A stretch of DNA of 64,000 nucleotides from Dromiciops gliroides (taxonomy: Eukaryota; Chordata; Mammalia; Microbiotheria; Microbiotheriidae), in NCBI RefSeq assembly GCF_019393635.1, contig NC_057862.1:416251669-416315668 (forward strand), read 5' to 3'. The position numbers and the translations under genes were made by a program. Below, piece by piece: positions 48,190-59,399 of this stretch. The notes beneath the pieces are model-generated. The model made no database searches, was not told where the DNA came from, and was given only the letters and a program-made list of their open reading frames with translations. Position 1 is the stretch's first letter. Each line of letters begins with the position of its first letter.

Positions 48190-48830
48190 GGCAGCTGACT
48201 AGACAACAACAAGATAAAACTCAAACCATTGTGTTTGGTGCCTCCAGATTTTTTTTAATGGGCCAAACTCTCCTTCTGTCTCCCGAATCTCAAATTATAA
48301 TTGCCAATGGTTTCAATGATACCTTCTCATGACATAAAAACTCATCAACTGCGGGATCATTGCTAATAAACTCATTTAAAACAACTTATTAAGACATAAC
48401 CTTTAAGTGTGTAAGAAAACAATATGCAATCAAACACGCAGTATAAACAGCTAGAAAGCCAGAGCGAACAGAGAGGATTGCTACAGCTTTCTTTGGGCAA
48501 ATCAAAGCATATGGTGCCATAATGGAGCATGAATTTACAGCAGCAGAGATGTACGAGGTAGATTAAAGCTTCATCTGTGAGGACATACTGCACAGCAAAA
48601 AAAAAAAAAAAAATTCCCACACACAACAATAATTGTGTTTTGGGCTTTGTACTGTGAGGATCAACTATACGTTATTTGGTGGAGTATGGGCTCCCTCTGC
48701 TGCTGGCTCAGGGAACTCAACTGCAAAGTGCATTTGGTTCCAAACAAGATACATCTGCCCTGTTGAAGGTCGGCACTCCCTTCCTTGACCCAGATCCCAG
48801 CAGGCTTGGGGCCTAGATTGAGCATGGCAG
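48190..48830. other. Repeat-free stretch, possible conserved non-coding element
   Basis: AT-rich unique sequence with the TCF/LEF-like aatcaaag and E-box catatg near 48500, and an A-run at 48597-48613. No coding frame is convincing. Conservation cannot be judged here. Confidence 0.35.
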
Positions 48831-49079
48831 AGGAAATATTGAGGATTAAGAAGGAAAAAAATTACAATCTCCCTCTGGTCTCCACAGTTCTCTATGGAGA
48901 GGGAGGGGGTCTCCCCTTCTAAATGCCAATTTCACTCTCCACTGTAGCAGTAACAAAGAAATGGAGGAAAACACAGAGGAAAAAATATGATATGTTCTAT
49001 ATCATAAGTCTCCCAAATTATAGAAACATAGAAAGTTAGCACTGGAAAGGACCTTAGAAGTCATCTCTCACCCAAGGGT

Positions 49080-49920
49080 ACTGATATAGAGTCTGCTGGG
49101 TGTGACCAAGTACACTCTAATGTCTTAAAAAGTGACTTTTCGTTTTAATCACATTATATACATATGCAAACATAGCTCTATGTGTATATACATATATATG
49201 CATATACACACACAGAAAGAAACAGAGACAGAGAGAGATACACAGAGAGATACGTTTTTCATTTTAGAGTACAGATTGCTGTATTATTCAATGAGCACTG
49301 TGTTGTAAAAATCCATGGAAAGCTGAAAGTTTGCTCACAGCATGAATTCCCACAACTTTAACACTGGTCCTTACTTGCCCTTCTGACTACTACTCTTTGA
49401 CTTATACAGGTGGTCACTTCAGTCATACCCAGAAGAGTTTAGTGTTTGGAATCTTTGTCACATGTACTATACTAAAATACCTTAACAAGATTTTTTTGGT
49501 TTCCTATATTAACTCAATAATACCCCCTTTTAAATTTTAGGATAAGGATCAATTTAAGATAAGGAAAGAAGACAAACTGAATTATAATAAGTGTACTGAT
49601 AGTAGTACAAATATCTTGCACTCTTCAGTTAAGAATGTATGTGAAGATACTATTTCTACCAGTTTCAGGGCATTCAATAAACTGAGTAATGACTAAAAGA
49701 AACAGGATTTGCCTCTATTCAAATTAGTACAGTTCTATGCAAAGGCATCAAGCATTTCAGCTACTGACCCAGTCATATTCCAAAAGATAAATTAGAATAC
49801 CAGTCTTGATTATCTAGAACAGAGGAGTCAAATAGGAGGCTACTTAAGTACTCCCCAACCAGATTAAAATGAAATTGGGAAATATTCAGCAAAATTAATT
49901 AAAATACAATAGAACATAGA
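49080..49920. other. Unassigned intergenic sequence
   Basis: AT-rich, with a TA/CA-rich patch near 49150-49250. No gene recognised. Confidence 0.5.
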
Positions 49921-49925
49921 TAATG

Positions 49926-49941
49926 CTAATATTTGGTTTTC
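49926..49941. repeat. Shared target-site duplication, copy 1
   Basis: ctaatatttggttttc abuts the 3' end of the truncated L1. The same word recurs at 51586-51601, and its last 14 bases recur at 55287-55300. The T-rich end is the expected L1 endonuclease nick site for - strand insertions. Confidence 0.85.
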
Positions 49942-51585
49942 TTTTTTATCATAAAAGTATTTTATTATTTCCTAGTTACACGTAGAGATAGTTTTCAACA
50001 TTTTTTTAATAAGATTTCTAGTTCCAAATTTTTCTCCCTTCTCTCTTTCCTTTCCCCTCCCCAAGACATCAAGCAATCTGATATAGGTTATATATGTACA
50101 ATCACATTAAACATATTTCTGCCTTAGTCATGTTGTGAAAGAAGAATCAGTACAAAAGGGAAAAAACTCAGAAAAGAAAAAAAAGTAGAAACAGTATGGC
50201 TTAATCTACATCCAGATTCCACAGTTCTATTTTTCTGGATGTGGAAAGCACTTTCCATCATGAGTCCTTTGGAATTATCTTGGATCACTGTATTGCTGAG
50301 AAGAGCCAAGTCTATCACAGCTGATCATCATACAATGTTGTTGATACTGTGTACAATGTTCTCCTGGTTCTGCTCATTTCACTCAGCATGAATTCATGTA
50401 AGTTTTTCCAGATTTTTCTGAAATCTATCTCCTTATCATTTCTTACAGCACAATAATATTTCATTACATTCACATACCACAACTTGTTTAGCTGTTCCTC
50501 AATTGATGGGCATCCCCTCAATTTCCAGCTCTTTGCCACCACAAAAAGAGCAGCTATAAATATTTTTGTACATGTGGGTCCTTTTTGCTTTTTTATGATC
50601 TCTTTGGGAAAAAGACCTAATAGCAGTATTGCTGGGTCAAAGGGTATGCACAGTTTTATAGCCCTTTGGACATAGTTCCAACGTGCTCTCCAGAATGATC
50701 AGTTCACAACTCCAACAATGCATTAGTGTTCCAATTTTTCCACAGCTTCTCCAACATTTATTATTTTCCTTTTTTGTCATATTAGTCAATCTGATAGATG
50801 TCAGGTGGTACCTCAGAGTTGTTTCAATTTGCATTTCTCTAATCAATAGTGATTTAGAGCCTTGTTTCATATGGCAATAGATAGCTTTGATTTTCTTCAT
50901 CTGAAAACTGCCTGTTCATATCCTTTGACCATTTCTCAACTGGGGAATGACTTGCATTCTTACAAATTTAATTTAGTTCCCTGTATATTTTAGAAATGAG
51001 GCCTTTATCAGAAACACTGGCTGTAAAAATTGTTTCCCAGCTTTCTGCTTCCCTTCTAATTTTGGCTGCATTGCTTCTCTTTGTACAAAACCTTTTTAAT
51101 TTGATGTAATCAAAATCATTCATTTTGAATTTCATAATATTCTCTATCTCTTGTTTGGTCATAAATTCTTCTCCTCTCCATAGATCTAAGAGGTAAACTA
51201 TTCCTTCCTCTCCTAATTTGCCTATGGTATCACCCTTAATGTCTAAATCACGTACCCATTTTGACCATATTTTGGTATACATCGTAAGATGTTGGTCTAT
51301 GCCTAATTTCTGACATACTACCTTCCATTTTTCCTAGCAGTTTTTGTCAAATAGTGAGTTTTTATCTTAGAAGCTGGAGTCTTTGGGTTGATCAAACTGT
51401 AGATTAGTATAGTCATTTACTACTTTGTCTCCCATGCCTAACCTATTCCATTGATCTAACACTCTATTTCTTAGCCAGTACCAAATAGTTTTGATGGCTG
51501 CTGCTTTAAAGTATAGCTTCAGATTTGGTATGGCTAGCCCACCTTCCTGTACATTTTTTGTCATTAGTTCCCTTGATATTCTTGA
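49942..51585 (-). mobile_element. 5'-truncated L1: end of ORF2 plus 3' UTR
   Basis: The - strand encodes the C-terminal part of L1 ORF2p in broken frames. From 51564 it reads MTKNVQEGGLAIPNLKLYFK; then comes IWSKWVRDL near 51270, LMHCWSCEL near 50740 and GCPSIEEQLNKLWYVNVMKY near 50510. These correspond to the region after the reverse transcriptase, including the cysteine-rich end. Stop codons and frameshifts separate the pieces, so it is a pseudogene. The 3' UTR runs to 49942, ending in a T-rich stretch (A-rich on -). The 16-bp flank ctaatatttggttttc at 49926-49941 and 51586-51601 is its TSD. It is truncated at the 5' end at 51585, as most L1 copies are. Confidence 0.85.
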
Positions 51586-51601
51586 CTAATATTTGGTTTT
51601 C
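51586..51601. repeat. Shared target-site duplication, copy 2 (between L1 and HAL1-like element)
   Basis: ctaatatttggttttc separates the truncated L1 from the HAL1-like element and serves as a TSD for both. Confidence 0.85.
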
Positions 51602-52770
51602 CCTTTTTTTAAATAGAATTTTATTTTCCAAAATATATGTAAAAACAAAATTTTAACATCAATTTTTTAAAAACTTTGTGTTCCAACTTCTCTTCCCCCC
51701 CTCCATTGGCACCCCACCCACCCACAAGAACTCAAGCAATTCAAAATAAGTTATACATAAGTAGTCATGGGAAAATTCCCATATTAGCTAGTTGTGAGAG
51801 AAAACAGTCAAAAAACCCAAAACTTCAGATTAAGGAATTGTCAAAGAAGAAATGAAAAAAAATTTTTAATGTGTTTCCATCTGTTTTCAGATACCATCAG
51901 TTCTTTCTCTGCAGATGGGCTGCAATCTTCATAAGTCTTTCAGGGTTATATTGGATCAATGCCTTGCTGAAAATAACCACATGCTTCCCAGCAGATCATC
52001 CCCCACTATTGCTGTTATTTTGTATACAGTACATTTCACTCTGCTTCAGTTCATGTAGGTCTTTCCAGGTTCTTCTGATAGTATCCTGTTCATCATAACC
52101 TGTATATAGTACCTTAAGCTTGACAGAGAATTTTCTTCATAAAAGCTCAGCAAAGTAGGTACCATACATTTTGACATTTTAATCAATCATCATAACTATT
52201 TCCCTCTATCCCACTCCCTTCCCATGACATTTACTCTATCTTCTTTTTACCTATTCCTCCTCCGAGGTGTTTTACTTCTAACTATCCTCTTCCTCGCTCT
52301 TCACTCCCTTTTTTCACCCTTCCTTCCTTATCCTCTTCCCCTCCTATTTTCCTGCAGGGTTAAATAGATTGCTCCTCCCAATTGGGTATGAAAGCTATTC
52401 GCTCCATGAGCCCACTCCAATGAGATCAGGGTCCCTGAGCTAATTCCATGTTCTAAATTTTTCTTCCTCCCTCCCTCCTCAACCCTCCCTATGAGATCAA
52501 GCAATTCATTGTGTCATACTGGTGCAGTAATGCAGAACATCTTCATCTTCCTTGAAAGTGTTTTGCTTTTTACTGCTCTCTCCCCCAATCTGCCTTTTCC
52601 TCCTTCCCTTCTCCCCCAACCTTTTCTCCCCCCCCCCCAGGGCAAAAGTATATTACTATACCTACTTGAGTATGTATGTTAGTCCTTCTTTGAGCCAATT
52701 CTGATGATATTAAGGTTCACTCACTCCTCAACTCCTTCCCCTTCTTCTACTCTCCTCCATAAGCTTTTTT

Positions 52771-52938
52771 TTTTCTTTCTTTCTTTTTTTTTTTTTTTTT
52801 TCAGTGAGGCAATTGGGGTTAAGTGACTTGCCCCGGGTCACACAGCTAGTAAGTATTAAGTGTCTGAGGCCGGATTTGAACTCAGGTACTCCTGACTCCA
52901 GGGCCGGTGCTCTATCCACTGCGCCACCTAGCTGCCCC
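52771..52938 (-). mobile_element. WSINE1-like SINE in the HAL1-like element
   Basis: A long T-run at the left is the A tail. The body ends in cgccacctagctgcccc. A perfect 16-bp TSD ctccataagctttttt lies at 52755-52770 and 52939-52954. Confidence 0.95.
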
Positions 52939-53066
52939 CTCCATAAGCTTTTTTCTTGTTTCCTTCATGTGAACTACCTCTCCTCAGACCATCTCTCCCC
53001 TTCTCCTTCCCCCAGTTTATTCCTCCTACACCCCAGCCCTATTTTAATGATGTCATCATGGATTAA

Positions 53067-53167
53067 TTAGGTGGCACAGTGGACAAAGCACCAGCCCTGG
53101 ACCCAGGAGGTCCCAAGCCCAAATCCAGCCCCAGACACAAGACACCCCACCCTGTCTGCCCTACAAA
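53067..53167 (+). mobile_element. Degraded WSINE1-like SINE in the HAL1-like element
   Basis: Keeps aggtggcacagtggacaaag and the core outline aaatccagccccagacac. It has an unusual number of T-to-C changes and a large loss in the tgtgaccctgggcaagtcac segment. Confidence 0.7.
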
Positions 53168-53618
53168 GAACAAAACATAAATGCTTTACAGATATCTCTT
53201 CATATTCAGTTCAGCCCTGTCTTCTGTGAATTTCTTACTGAAATAGTTCTTATGATTTCAAAGTATTATCTTTCCATATAGGAATGTAAATGGTTTGATC
53301 TTTTAATATCCCTCATGAAGTCTTTTTCCTGTTTACCTTTTTATGCTTCTCCAGGGTCGTGTATTTGAAAGTCAAATTTTCTATTCAGTTCATATCTTTT
53401 CATCACAAATGCTTGAAAGACCTCCTTCTCATTGAAATCCTATTTTTGCCTCTGAAAAATTATAATCAGTTTTGCTGGGTACGTGATTTTTGACTGAAGT
53501 CCCAGTTCCTTTGCCCTCTGGAATATCATATTCCATGCCCTTTGGTCCTTTATTGTAGAAGCTGCTAGGTCTTGCTTTATCCTTATTGGAGCTCCACAGT
53601 ATTTTGAATTCCTTTTTT

Positions 53619-54495
53619 CTAGCTGCCTGCAGTATTTTCTCCTTGGGAGTTCTGGAATTTGGCTATAATATTCCTGGAGGTTTTCCTTTTAGGATCTCTT
53701 TCAGGAGGTGATCGGTGGATTCTTTCAATTTCTATTTTAGCTTCTGCTTCTAGAATATCAGGCCAATTTTCCCTCACAATCTCTAGGAGGATGGTGTCTA
53801 AGCTTTTGTTTTGGTCATGGTTTTCAGGTAGTCCAATGATTTTCAAATGATCTCTCCTAGATTTATTTTCTAGGTCAGCTGTTTTTCCAAGATATTTCAC
53901 ACTGCCCTCTATTTTTTCATTCAATTGGATTTGCTTTACTGTGTCTTGGTTTCTCATAAAGTCACTAGCTTCCATTTTTTCAATCCTAATTCTTTTTTCT
54001 TTTTCTTTTTTTTTTTTTAGTGAGGCCGTTGGGGTTAAGTGACTTGCCCAAGGTCACACAGCCAGTAAGTGTTAAGTGTCTGAGGCTGGATTTGAACTCA
54101 GGTACTCCCGACTCCAGGGCCAGTGCTCTATCCACTGTGCCACCTAGCTGCCCCTCAATCCTAATTCTTAGGCAGTTATTTTCATCAGACAGTTTTTTAA
54201 TCTCCTTTTCCATTAGGCTTTTCAAACTGTTGACTTTTTTCTCATGACTCTCCTGCATCACTCTCATTTCCCTTTCCATTCTTTCCTCCTTTTCTCTACA
54301 TCTTTCTATTTCTCCTACTTTCTCTTCAAAGTCCCTTTTGAGAGCTTCCATAGCCTGAGACCAGTTCATATTTTTCTTGGAAGCTTTAGATGTTGGAGCT
54401 TTGACCCTGTTATTATCTTCTTCTGAGGTTGTATTGTGGTCTACCTTACACCAAAAGAAGTTTTCAATGGTCTTCTGCTTTCTCTGCCTACTCAT
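53619..54495 (-). pseudogene. ORF1 of the HAL1-like element, split by a SINE
   Basis: The N-terminal part starts MSRQRKQKTIENFF at 54495 and has a heptad-rich coiled coil (EALKRDFEEKVGEIE and KEERMEREM segments). This continues into the RRM and C-terminal part at 53975-53619 with LENKSRRDHLKIIGLPE and a basic RSPPERDPKR stretch typical of L1 ORF1p. This is the RNA-binding, trimer-forming chaperone of L1-type elements. A - strand SINE with a 15-bp TSD (tcaatcctaattctt; 53980-53994 and 54155-54169) breaks the frame between coiled coil and RRM, so this copy cannot make a full protein. The C-terminal part reads on past 53619 with decay. Confidence 0.8.
53995..54154 (-). mobile_element. WSINE1-like SINE splitting HAL1 ORF1
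   Basis: T-run, reverse core, and head at the right. A perfect 15-bp TSD tcaatcctaattctt lies at 53980-53994 and 54155-54169. Confidence 0.95.
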
Positions 54496-55286
54496 CCTGG
54501 CTTACTATTTCTTGGCTTTTAACTCCTTCTTAAAATGTGGTGCTGCTTCCAGGACACACTGTTCAAGCTACAGTGTGGCCCGGGGGATGATTTGGCTTCT
54601 TCTCAGCCTGCCTGGCCTCACTTTCATTTGATTTTAAACTCTCCACTGGGGGGTTGGAGGGAGGGGCTGCTTCTTGGCTCCACTCCTGTTGTCAGCTTCA
54701 GAGGGTCCCAGGTGTTTTGGGTTGAGGGGGGGGGGCAGGTTTTAATCTCATCTGGCCTGTTCTCAGGTCCAGAGATAACCTCAGACCTACTTACTAAGGA
54801 ACCAACCAGCAAAGCTTTCTGTGGTGTGGTTCTCAGCTTCTGATGAGACTGCTCCCCTGCTCTCCTCCCCAACCTGGGTCTCCTGCCATTAAGGATTTCT
54901 TCCTGGTTCCCCGCTGGTGTGGGACAGTCAAATCCTTCCCTCCAGTCCACTGGTACCCCTGCACTTACCGCACCACCCCCCCCCACCCCCCCACCCCCGG
55001 CCAACTGTTCAGTCTGACCACACGCTCGGTTCCAGAAAATGCCGGTGCTGCACTGGGGCAAATTCCTCTGGCAGATGTCTGGTGTGTTGGCCCTATTGCA
55101 GGGTTAGGCTTTGTTTGTGGCCCAGCACGGCCCCCTGAAATCTATCTATAGCTGGAGAAAACTCTCAGTCCGTATTTTTGTGTGTTTTTCTGCCCCAAGA
55201 GTTCTTTTTTTGCTATTTTGGGGGTGATTGTATCAGGAGCCCTGTGGGTTTAATGTCTTTCCTCCACCATCTTGGCTCCGCCCCCC

Positions 55287-55300
55287 AATATTTGGTTTTC
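55287..55300. repeat. Shared target-site duplication, copy 3
   Basis: aatatttggttttc follows the 5' end of the HAL1-like element. Beyond it the sequence continues as taagtcaatagg, taken as the original right flank. Confidence 0.85.
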
Positions 55301-55472
55301 TAAGTCAATAGGTAGCAGGGATCCTTGGATAGGGTTTAGTCTTCCATTTCCATTTAAAATTGATATCACTGATCCAGAAGTCCATATTAATTTAGACAGA
55401 ATATTTTTTCCTAGAAGCAAAGGAGTGACTAACCAAAGTAGTTTTCATTCTGATTAGTAAGAAACATATAGG

Positions 55473-55739
55473 AGTACCTGAGTTCAAATCCGGCCTCAGA
55501 CACTTAACACTTACTAGCTGTGTGACCCTGGGCAAGTCACTTAACCCCAATTGCCTCACTAAAAACAAACAAACAAACAAACAAAACCACGGAGGCAGCT
55601 GGATGGCGCAGTGGATAGAGCACCGGCCCTGGAGTCAGGGGTACCTGAGTTCAAATCCGGCCTCAGACACTTAACACTTGCTAGCTGTGTGACCCTGGGC
55701 AAGTCACTTAACCCCCTTTGCCCCGCGCAAAAAAAAAAA
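55473..55739 (+). mobile_element. Tandem SINE pair within a single TSD
   Basis: Unit A (55473-55591) lacks the head and begins agtacctgagttcaaatcc. It ends in an (AAAC)n tail. Unit B (55592-55739) is a complete copy with head gaggcagctggatggcgcag. One TSD, aaacatatagg (55462-55472 and 55740-55750), flanks the pair and none is seen between the units, so they seem to have inserted together. Confidence 0.85.
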
Positions 55740-56401
55740 AAACATATAGGTAGAATATCACTCAAAGGATTTTTTTTACTATTATTTATTTACTATTATT
55801 TCCTCTGTCCTAATGATCCAGCAAAGGTCATAGTGATCCAGCTTTTATTAATAAGAGAGTCAAAAACTAGAATAGAGCTAAAAAATGCTTTTTTAAAAGC
55901 CCCATTGTCAGAACCTTATGTGTTGAGCTGTTCTTCATGATCATTTTTAATGGAAAGAAACTTATTGAGGTTTCTTAGATGAAGACAAGCAGGCTTAAGT
56001 GTCTAAACAAGAACAGTGCCATAACCAAAGTGTAATGAAGCAGAAGGCGGGAGGCATTCAGGATTCACAATGACAACTAAAATTTTTAGAAAACTTCATT
56101 TCTAAATGTTATCAATAGGCTCTAGAAATAGAATCTCACTGGCAAAGTATGTATAACAATATCTTCCAAATACCACCTGCAATCCAGGAGTTCCCTGTAC
56201 CAATGAAATAATAGGCCCAATGCATATCCCCTTCTATAATCTTGTTATACCATAATCTCTAAAGAGCCAAATTTGTAGGGGACCCAAGAGGCAAAGGAGA
56301 AATGCATGTGAAGCAAGTAGTAACACAACCATGTTAGTGGCTTGTGGAGCCAATTTTCATGCTCTGGCCAAGAACAAAAATTGCCCTCTAATCAACTTTT
56401 T

Positions 56402-56564
56402 GTATTTGGGGGGGGGGGGGTTGTGAGGCAATTGGGTTTAAATGACTTGCCTAGGGTCACACAGCTAGTAAGTGTTAAGTGTCTGAGGCTAGATTTGAAC
56501 TCAGGTCCTCCTGACTCCAGGGCCAGTGTTCTACTCACTGCACCACCTAGCTGACCCCTTTCAA
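56402..56564 (-). mobile_element. WSINE1-like SINE with a G-run in place of its tail
   Basis: The reverse body runs 56421-56558. On the + strand a run of about 13 G (56408-56420) stands where the T-run normally lies. The TSD atcaacttttt lies at 56391-56401 and 56565-56575. Confidence 0.9.
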
Positions 56565-57124
56565 ATCAACTTTTTTAAACAAATTCAACTTTTGGGGCTG
56601 GGAAAGATAAGCAGATACCCCCTGACCCTTTACCCCTCTACACACTCACCTGGCAGGTGTGGGCAAAGACTCCAGACACATACTCTACCCTGGGGAACAG
56701 AGGAAAGTAACTTATCTTGACTTGAATATTATTCCTAACCAGGTGCTAGAGAGGCAGCATGGATAGAGAGATAGACTTGAAGTCAGGAAGACCTGGGTTC
56801 TAGTCCTGCCTCTGAAACATACTAGCTCTGGTGCCCTAGGCAAGTTTCAATATCCTCAACAACTAAGATGATCAATTGCAGATAAGCTAATGATTTGCAG
56901 TAGGTGAAGGGAATTTCTATACCAGAAGTAACGAAATCATAGGTGCTAAGCTCAGTTATTTCTTCTCTCCTGAAGGAGTATAAGTGCTTCCAATGCCCTC
57001 TAAATTTGACCACCCTAGAATAAAACTGTAATCACTTTGCACTAGTTATAACTCTGTAAGACTGCGTTTTATTGCTGATGATGAGTCTGGTCATCAAGAA
57101 GTAGCAGGAGGGATAGCATGAAGG

Positions 57125-57408
57125 AAATCTATGATAGGAAAAAATAAAATCGCTAACATTTATATAGTACTTACTTTATGTCAGGCACTGTGCTAAGTCC
57201 TTTACAATTATTACTTCATTTGATCCTTGAAAAAACCTTGGGAGATAGGTGCTATGAACCCCATTTTACAAATGAGGAAATTGAGAAAAACAGGTTAAAC
57301 GACTTATCCATAGTTACACAAGTAGTAAGTGTCTGAGGCTGGGTTTGAATTCAGGTCTTCCTGATTCCAGGTCCAGTGCCCTATCTACTTCACCACCTAC
57401 TATTTTCC
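57125..57408 (-). mobile_element. MIR-type SINE
   Basis: Reverse outline: atttatatagtacttacttt, ccattttacaaatgaggaaa, ttgaattcaggtcttcctga, ctatctacttcaccaccta. Confidence 0.8.
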
Positions 57409-57604
57409 AAGAATGAAGGATAAGAGAAACAATCCTTGAAGGCACTACTTATTAGCACCCAGAGAAAGGCACCCAGTGCATAGTGTTTTCTCTGAAAAAA
57501 GGATGTATCCCAAGAAAAGAAGGCACAAATGGGTTAAAATATGCCTGCATGACCTTCACATATAAGATCACAGCTCCACAGATATATTGAAATAATCTTT
57601 TATG

Positions 57605-57606
57605 TG

Positions 57607-57637
<31 letters not shown>

Positions 57638-57768
57638 GCAATTGGGGTTAAGTGACTTGCCCAGGGTCACACAGCTAGTAAGTGTTAAGTGTCTGAGGCC
57701 AGATTTGAACTCAAGTCCTCCTGACTCCAGGGCCAGTGCTTTATCCACTGCACCACCTAGCTGCCTCC
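57605..57768 (-). mobile_element. WSINE1-like SINE with (TG)n at its tail end
   Basis: A (TG)n run (57605-57635) replaces the tail. The reverse body ends accacctagctgcctcc. The flanks share only atgtg. Confidence 0.9.
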
Positions 57769-57942
57769 ATGTGTTTATTTTTAATGAAATGTGATATGGA
57801 GAGTTGCCCCTACAAGCAATTATTGTGCCAAACAGTGTGATTAGCATTGAGGCTACAAAGAAGGGGGGACAGTCTTTGCCCTCAAAATGTATACATTCTA
57901 AGGGGGGAAATATGCAAATAACATGTACATATAAGAGAATGT

Positions 57943-58078
57943 GGGGCAGCTAGGTGGCACAGTGGATAGAGCACTGGCCCTGAAGTCAGGAAGACCTGAG
58001 TTCAAATCCGACCTCAGACACTTAACACTGACTAGCTGTGTGACCCTGGGCAAGTCACTTAACCCCAATTGCCTCACC

Positions 58079-58124
<46 letters not shown>
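57943..58124 (+). mobile_element. WSINE1-like SINE with (AG)n tail
   Basis: Body 57943-58082, then about 21 AG dinucleotides (58083-58124) in place of the A tail. It interrupts an antisense L2. Confidence 0.93.
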
Positions 58125-58128
<4 letters not shown>

Positions 58129-58184
58129 GGGTACTCTGAAAAGGGAAGGCCTTCTGCAAAAGGTGGGACTTGAGCTTGAGTCTT

Positions 58185-58328
58185 TTTTTTTAGTGAGGCA
58201 ATTGGGGTTAAGTGACTTGCCCAGAGTCACACAGCTAGTAAGTGTTAAGTGCCTGAGGCCAGATTTGAACTCAGGTCCTCCTGACTCCAGGGCGGTGTTC
58301 TACCCACTGCACCACCTAGCTGCCCCCT
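58185..58328 (-). mobile_element. WSINE1-like SINE
   Basis: T-run tail, reverse core, head at the right. The TSD agcttgagtctt lies at 58173-58184 and 58329-58340. Confidence 0.95.
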
Positions 58329-58680
58329 AGCTTGAGTCTTGAATAAAGCCAAAGAAACTAAAGGGTGAATAAAAAAGGGAAAAGCATCCCAGGCATGGAG
58401 GGACAGGCAGTGGAAAGGCATAGAAATGGTGGATGGAATAGTGAACTCAAGGAACTGCAAAGAGGCCAGATTAAGAGAGGAGAAAGGTATAAGAAGTCTG
58501 GAGAGGTAGGAATGGTCCCCTTAAGGAAGAGCTGCAGAGATGGCAGGGAAGAACAGGACTGAGAAAAGGCTGTGAGATTTGGCATTTTCTTTGGATCTCG
58601 GCACTTTTGGAGAGATCAAATTCAGTTGAATGATGAGGTCAGGAGCCATATTACAAAGGATTTTGTTTAAAGTAAGAGGG

Positions 58681-58771
58681 GGAGGAGAAGTTAGAACATA
58701 AAGGTTTTTTTTTTTAATTGATGTTGAGGTTTTGTTTTTACATGTATTTTGGAAAATACAATTCTATTAAA
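58681..58771 (+). mobile_element. Very short L1/HAL1-like 3' end
   Basis: Only about 90 bp of the same 3' end are present (ggaggagaagttagaacata ... ttttggaaaatacaattcta). A 12-bp TSD (aaagtaagaggg) lies at 58669-58680 and 58772-58783. The right TSD directly abuts the following WSINE-like copy. Confidence 0.8.
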
Positions 58772-58783
58772 AAAGTAAGAGGG

Positions 58784-58925
58784 GCAGCTAGGTGGTGCAG
58801 TGGATAAAGCACCAGCCCTGGATTCAGGAGGACCTGAGTTCAAATCCAGCCTCAGATACTTGACACTTACTAGCTGTGTGACTCTGGGCAAGTCACTTAA
58901 CCTCAATTGCCCCACAAAAAAGCAA
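58784..58925 (+). mobile_element. WSINE1-like SINE
   Basis: Head gcagctaggtggtgcagtgg, full core, A-rich tail. It begins right at the TSD of the short L1 3' end before it. Confidence 0.93.
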
Positions 58926-59359
58926 ACAAAAGAAAATAAATGAAAGTGAGAGAAGAGAAAGTTGGATCATGAAGCACAGATGGTTTTCATAAGATGCTTA
59001 GCTATAAAAGGGCAAAAAGATACAGGTCAATTGTTAGTAGGGATAGTTAAATGGACTGAGAGAGTCTTTTACAGATGGGGGAGACATAGGCATGTTTATA
59101 GATAGTAGGGAAGGAGACAGGAGTTAGGGAGAGATTGAAGATAAGAGAATGGCAATGATAGGGACAAGGGGGGAATTTGTTGGAGGAGTTATGAAAGGAT
59201 GGGAGAAAAGTCAAATGGAGAAGGGTTTCCCTTGGCAAGGAGAAGGGCCCTCTTTTGATGTGAAACCAGAATGAAGAGGAGATCATTAAGGGAGATACCT
59301 GAGTAATGTGAAATGAGGAAAAGAATAAATGGTGGAGGTCTCAGCAACAGATCTCAATT

Positions 59360-59361
<2 letters not shown>

Positions 59362-59399
<38 letters not shown>

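Larger units (their letters stand above)
51602..55286 (-). mobile_element. Half-L1 (HAL1)-like retrotransposon, near full length, with later SINE insertions
   Basis: Read on the - strand, the element starts at 55286 with GGGGGGCGGAGCCAAGATGG, very like an L1 5' end. It continues through a GC-richer 5' UTR and one ORF1 (54495 to about 53620). It then goes directly into a long 3' region ending at 51602, next to an A-rich end (poly-T on +). No endonuclease or reverse transcriptase reading is seen, so the layout is that of HAL1 elements, which carry ORF1 only and depend on L1 ORF2p. A perfect 14-bp TSD (aatatttggttttc; 51588-51601 and 55287-55300) flanks it. WSINE-like copies at 52771-52938 and 53995-54154 and an older one near 53067-53167 inserted later. 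Confidence 0.75.

Noticed and set aside
49800..49860. Possible start of another hAT-like MITE (cagaggagtcaaataggagg)
   Set aside because: Only one end is similar to the family and no matching second end was found.
57941..58330. 129-codon frame and many shorter ones with DLNSG, VTLGKSLN or PRVTQLVSVKCLR motifs
   Set aside because: These peptides recur wherever the WSINE1-like SINE occurs; they are SINE translations, not a protein family.
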